Assembly (NCBI GenBank): GCA_023415525.1
Contig: JAEZKI010000395.1
Span: forward strand, 1 to 7,724
Direction of reading: 5' to 3'
DNA length: 7,724 nt
DNA from: Bacillota bacterium
GTDB taxonomy: Bacteria > Bacillota > Clostridia > Lachnospirales > Cellulosilyticaceae
The notes beneath the pieces are model-generated. The model had not been told where the DNA came from, searched no databases, and saw only the letters and a list, made by a program, of their open reading frames with translations. Shown here one piece after another: positions 5,933-7,724 of this stretch (the first letter of the stretch is position 1; every line of letters begins with the position of its first letter). Made by a program: the position numbers and the translations under genes.

Positions 5933-7209
5933 CGACTCTTTTCCCTGACTTACTACGGGCAGTCATCACCGATATAATGCTCATACTTTTGCTCTGTACT
6001 ATGGCTACACCCAAATATAAAAATAAATGGGTATATATTGTTGCAGCCACCTCCATAATGATTACAAATATCAGTGTCAACTGTTATTTTTATCTGTTAG
6101 AAAACTATACTGCTGTATTTTATATGGACTTAATGATGCTGATTGTCATTGGAATTGCACTAAAACCGCTATTTAGTGATAAAATGATGCAGTGGTGCTT
6201 TAGCTATATCACTATGCTCAACATTTATGTAGCAGTAGTGTTCTTGAGCTATATTTTTTGCGACTACTTACCAAGTCCTATTTATGCTAACACATTTTTG
6301 CGCCTTGTTTTCTTTTCGGTCACTATTTGGGTGTTTCAAAAGAAGGTATCCGTGCTCTATCGCAATGTGCTGGACTATTGGCATATTTATATCCTTCCTG
6401 TTATAACACTGCTCCTTTGCTTTATGGGATATTTCTTTGGAGGTGATATTGAACAACAGCTCATTTATAACATCGTGCCACTGACACTCCTTATTTTTCT
6501 GGGAGTTTCAATCTATATTGCCAGTATTCATTCGCTAAAAACACTAACAGAGCAATATATGATGCGAGAAGAAAATCAAGTGATGCAGTCAGAACGAGAA
6601 TATCTGCATCTGGCTGCCCAGGGAATGTCACTGCGACTTAAGTTAATGGAAGAGGTCTCTGCACAAAATAGTCGTGCTGCTCATGACCGCCGTCATTTCA
6701 ACAACCTACTCCTTGAGTTATTGGAGCAAGGGCAACAAAGAGAAGCCATTTTGCTTCTTAAAAAGCAAAGTAAAATCACGCCAAAGACAAACAAAGTTTA
6801 TTGTGAAAACCCTGCAGTCAATGCAGCTGTATCTCACTATGCCACCATGGCAGAACAAGCTGGTATTACTACAAAAATAGAACTTGATATTCCAAACGAA
6901 ATAGAAGTAGACTCTTTAGAACTTTCTATGGTCGTTTCAAATCTAATGGAAAATGCCATACAAGCTTGCATAAAACTTGAAAGCCTTACCTATCTTTGTT
7001 TTACTTGCCGAAATAAGGGTAGGCTTCTACTTGAAATGGAAAATACTTGTGATGCTAGCTTGGTTCTTGATGATAATGGCTTCCCAAAAGCCTTAGCTAA
7101 TGGTCACGGTATTGGTAGTAAGAGCGTTCTTGCCTTCTCTAAAAAGTATGATGGCGAACTCATCTATAAAATAGAAAAGGGCGTTTTCAATGTGCGTCTT
7201 TTGGTTTAA
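5929..7209 (+). CDS. AgrC-like membrane sensor histidine kinase (GHKL ATPase)
   Basis: This 426-residue protein has a polytopic N-terminal half with 6-7 hydrophobic segments between residues 8 and 205, a coiled-coil-like linker (about 205-240), a phospho-acceptor region RAAHDRRHFNNLLLELLEQG with H252 as the probable phosphorylated histidine, and a C-terminal ATPase domain. The N-box is SNLMENAIQAC (N338, N342) and the G-box is GHGIGSKS (392-399). This layout is that of AgrC-type kinases, which often sense peptides and phosphorylate LytTR regulators. The residue before H252 is alanine where arginine is common, and the second histidine (H256) is followed by F rather than N or H. Start: AGGGGGA lies 6 nt before the ATG, and the start overlaps the regulator's stop by 4 nt. 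No agrB or agrD gene is in the window, so the ligand is unknown. Confidence 0.93.
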   Translation: MTTLFPDLLRAVITDIMLILLLCTMATPKYKNKWVYIVAATSIMITNISVNCYFYLLENYTAVFYMDLMMLIVIGIALKPLFSDKMMQWCFSYITMLNIYVAVVFLSYIFCDYLPSPIYANTFLRLVFFSVTIWVFQKKVSVLYRNVLDYWHIYILPVITLLLCFMGYFFGGDIEQQLIYNIVPLTLLIFLGVSIYIASIHSLKTLTEQYMMREENQVMQSEREYLHLAAQGMSLRLKLMEEVSAQNSRAAHDRRHFNNLLLELLEQGQQREAILLLKKQSKITPKTNKVYCENPAVNAAVSHYATMAEQAGITTKIELDIPNEIEVDSLELSMVVSNLMENAIQACIKLESLTYLCFTCRNKGRLLLEMENTCDASLVLDDNGFPKALANGHGIGSKSVLAFSKKYDGELIYKIEKGVFNVRLLV

Positions 7210-7267
7210 GAACAGCAAAAATGATTTGTCAAGAATAAACTTTAAGTCAATATATTTTATAAAGTGT

Positions 7268-7311
7268 AAAAATGATCCTTTGAAGTGTAAGGGGTCATTT
7301 TTTGTTTTTTT
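7268..7311 (+). terminator. intrinsic terminator of the two-component operon
   Basis: AAAAATGATCCTT (7268-7280) pairs with AAGGGGTCATTTT (7289-7301) around a short loop, with one G-T wobble and one bulged G. Two T-runs follow (to 7303, and 7305-7311). It lies about 60 bp after the kinase stop codon. Confidence 0.85.
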
Positions 7312-7379
7312 ATGGTAAGGTCTGCTTATAAATTTTCATATCTATTCTCATATTTTTCTGAGCAAAGGAGCGTGAGGAA

Positions 7380-7595
7380 ATGAAAAACAATAGGCAGGAG
7401 GATTCCCCTCTCTCTGACCCTAATTCTGAGGGCAATGTATGGCCCAAACAGGTTTGCCCTGCTTTTATCCCAAGAGTTGATGCCCCAAATGGGCTTTGGC
7501 AGTGCTGGTACTGTGTCTATGCAGACTTTCATTTAGACAAACCCAAGGCTTTGGAGGTAGGCATATGCTATTGGCCAAGAAAACTTACAAATTAG
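7380..7595 (+). CDS. small four-cysteine protein of unknown function
   Basis: The ATG at 7380 has a clear ribosome site region (AAAGGAGCGTGAGGAA). The 71-residue product has a polar N-terminus, then a conserved-looking core with C26 in VCPAFIPR, C42 and C45 in LWQCWYCVYADFHLD, and C63 in VGICYWPRK. Four cysteines in this spacing suggest a small metal-binding (zinc or iron-sulfur) fold; this is inference. There is no signal peptide or membrane segment. The opposite-strand frame over the same DNA lacks a ribosome site. Its 3' end contains the ribosome site (GGAGG) and start of the next gene, so the two are probably cotranscribed. I do not recognise a named family. Confidence 0.7.
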   Translation: MKNNRQEDSPLSDPNSEGNVWPKQVCPAFIPRVDAPNGLWQCWYCVYADFHLDKPKALEVGICYWPRKLTN

Positions 7596-7724
7596 AAAAG
7601 AGAGGGCTAATTTAAACGCAAGGGGTGTAGCCACACTTTCATGGGCGCCTCATGCACTAAGAACAACAAGCGATAGCAATGGACGCTATTTCATATCCAA
7701 TGTGCCCTACGGCCATTATAATAT
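7565..7724 (+). pseudogene. start of a carboxypeptidase-regulatory/Cna-B-like domain gene, apparently frameshifted, cut by window edge
   Basis: GGAGG lies 7 nt before an ATG at 7565, which opens MLLAKKTYKLEKRGLI and then stops at TAA (7613-7615). In another frame, open from 7561 to the window edge, the DNA reads LRTTSDSNGRYFISNVPYGH, which matches the usual pattern of beta-sandwich repeat domains (T-x-SD-x-NG-x-Y-x-F/I-x-NVP-x-G). That frame has no start codon of its own. The simplest reading is one gene with a single small indel between about 7600 and 7640, or a sequencing error. Proteins with such domains are often surface or secreted. Only about 50 codons are visible, so function cannot be given. 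Confidence 0.4.

Noticed and set aside
7326..7532. Minus-strand 68-codon frame
   Set aside because: It is antisense to the 71-aa gene, which has the better ribosome site and a coherent cysteine pattern.
7611..7617. TTTAAAC as a programmed -1 frameshift site that would join the two frames at 7565-7724
   Set aside because: The heptamer is in the phase of the downstream frame, not of the frame starting at 7565, so slippage there would not join them.
1..7724. CRISPR array, tRNA, rRNA, insertion sequence or phage genes
   Set aside because: No regularly spaced repeats, no tRNA-like or rRNA sequence, and no transposase, integrase or phage structural motif was seen.

Overview
The window looks like chromosomal DNA of a low-GC Gram-positive bacterium, most likely a clostridial (Lachnospirales-like) species. 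The reasons are the AT-rich intergenic DNA, GGAGG-type ribosome binding sites, sigma-A-like promoters, TTG and GTG starts, and the gene families present (CNNM/CorC, MepA-type MATE, AgrC-like kinase with LytTR regulator, CbrC family). This assignment is inference; no rRNA or marker gene is present.

Left part (1-4898), all on the minus strand. Read in the direction of transcription, the order is: a promoter with a perfect AT-only palindrome over its start site; the first ~30 codons of a nitroreductase-family gene; a DUF218 (YdcF/SanA-like) gene that has lost its start and membrane anchor; a complete cbrC-family gene; an unrecognised 227-aa gene; a new promoter; a 95-aa two-helix membrane protein whose start is disturbed; a 462-aa MATE efflux transporter; another strong promoter followed by a leader RNA with an intrinsic terminator; and finally a CNNM/CorC-type transporter cut by the window edge.

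Right part (5127-7724), all on the plus strand. A LytTR response regulator and an AgrC-like sensor kinase form a tight two-gene operon (ATGA overlap) with its own promoter and a clear terminator. After the terminator come a 71-aa four-cysteine protein and, overlapping its end, the beginning of a gene for a carboxypeptidase-regulatory/Cna-B-like domain protein whose frame appears broken before the window ends.

No complete new multi-gene system is evident. The points most worth a second look are the nitroreductase/DUF218 deletion junction behind an intact regulated promoter, the palindromic operator, the promoter-terminator leader of the corC-like gene, and the TTGA start overlap of the 95-aa membrane protein.
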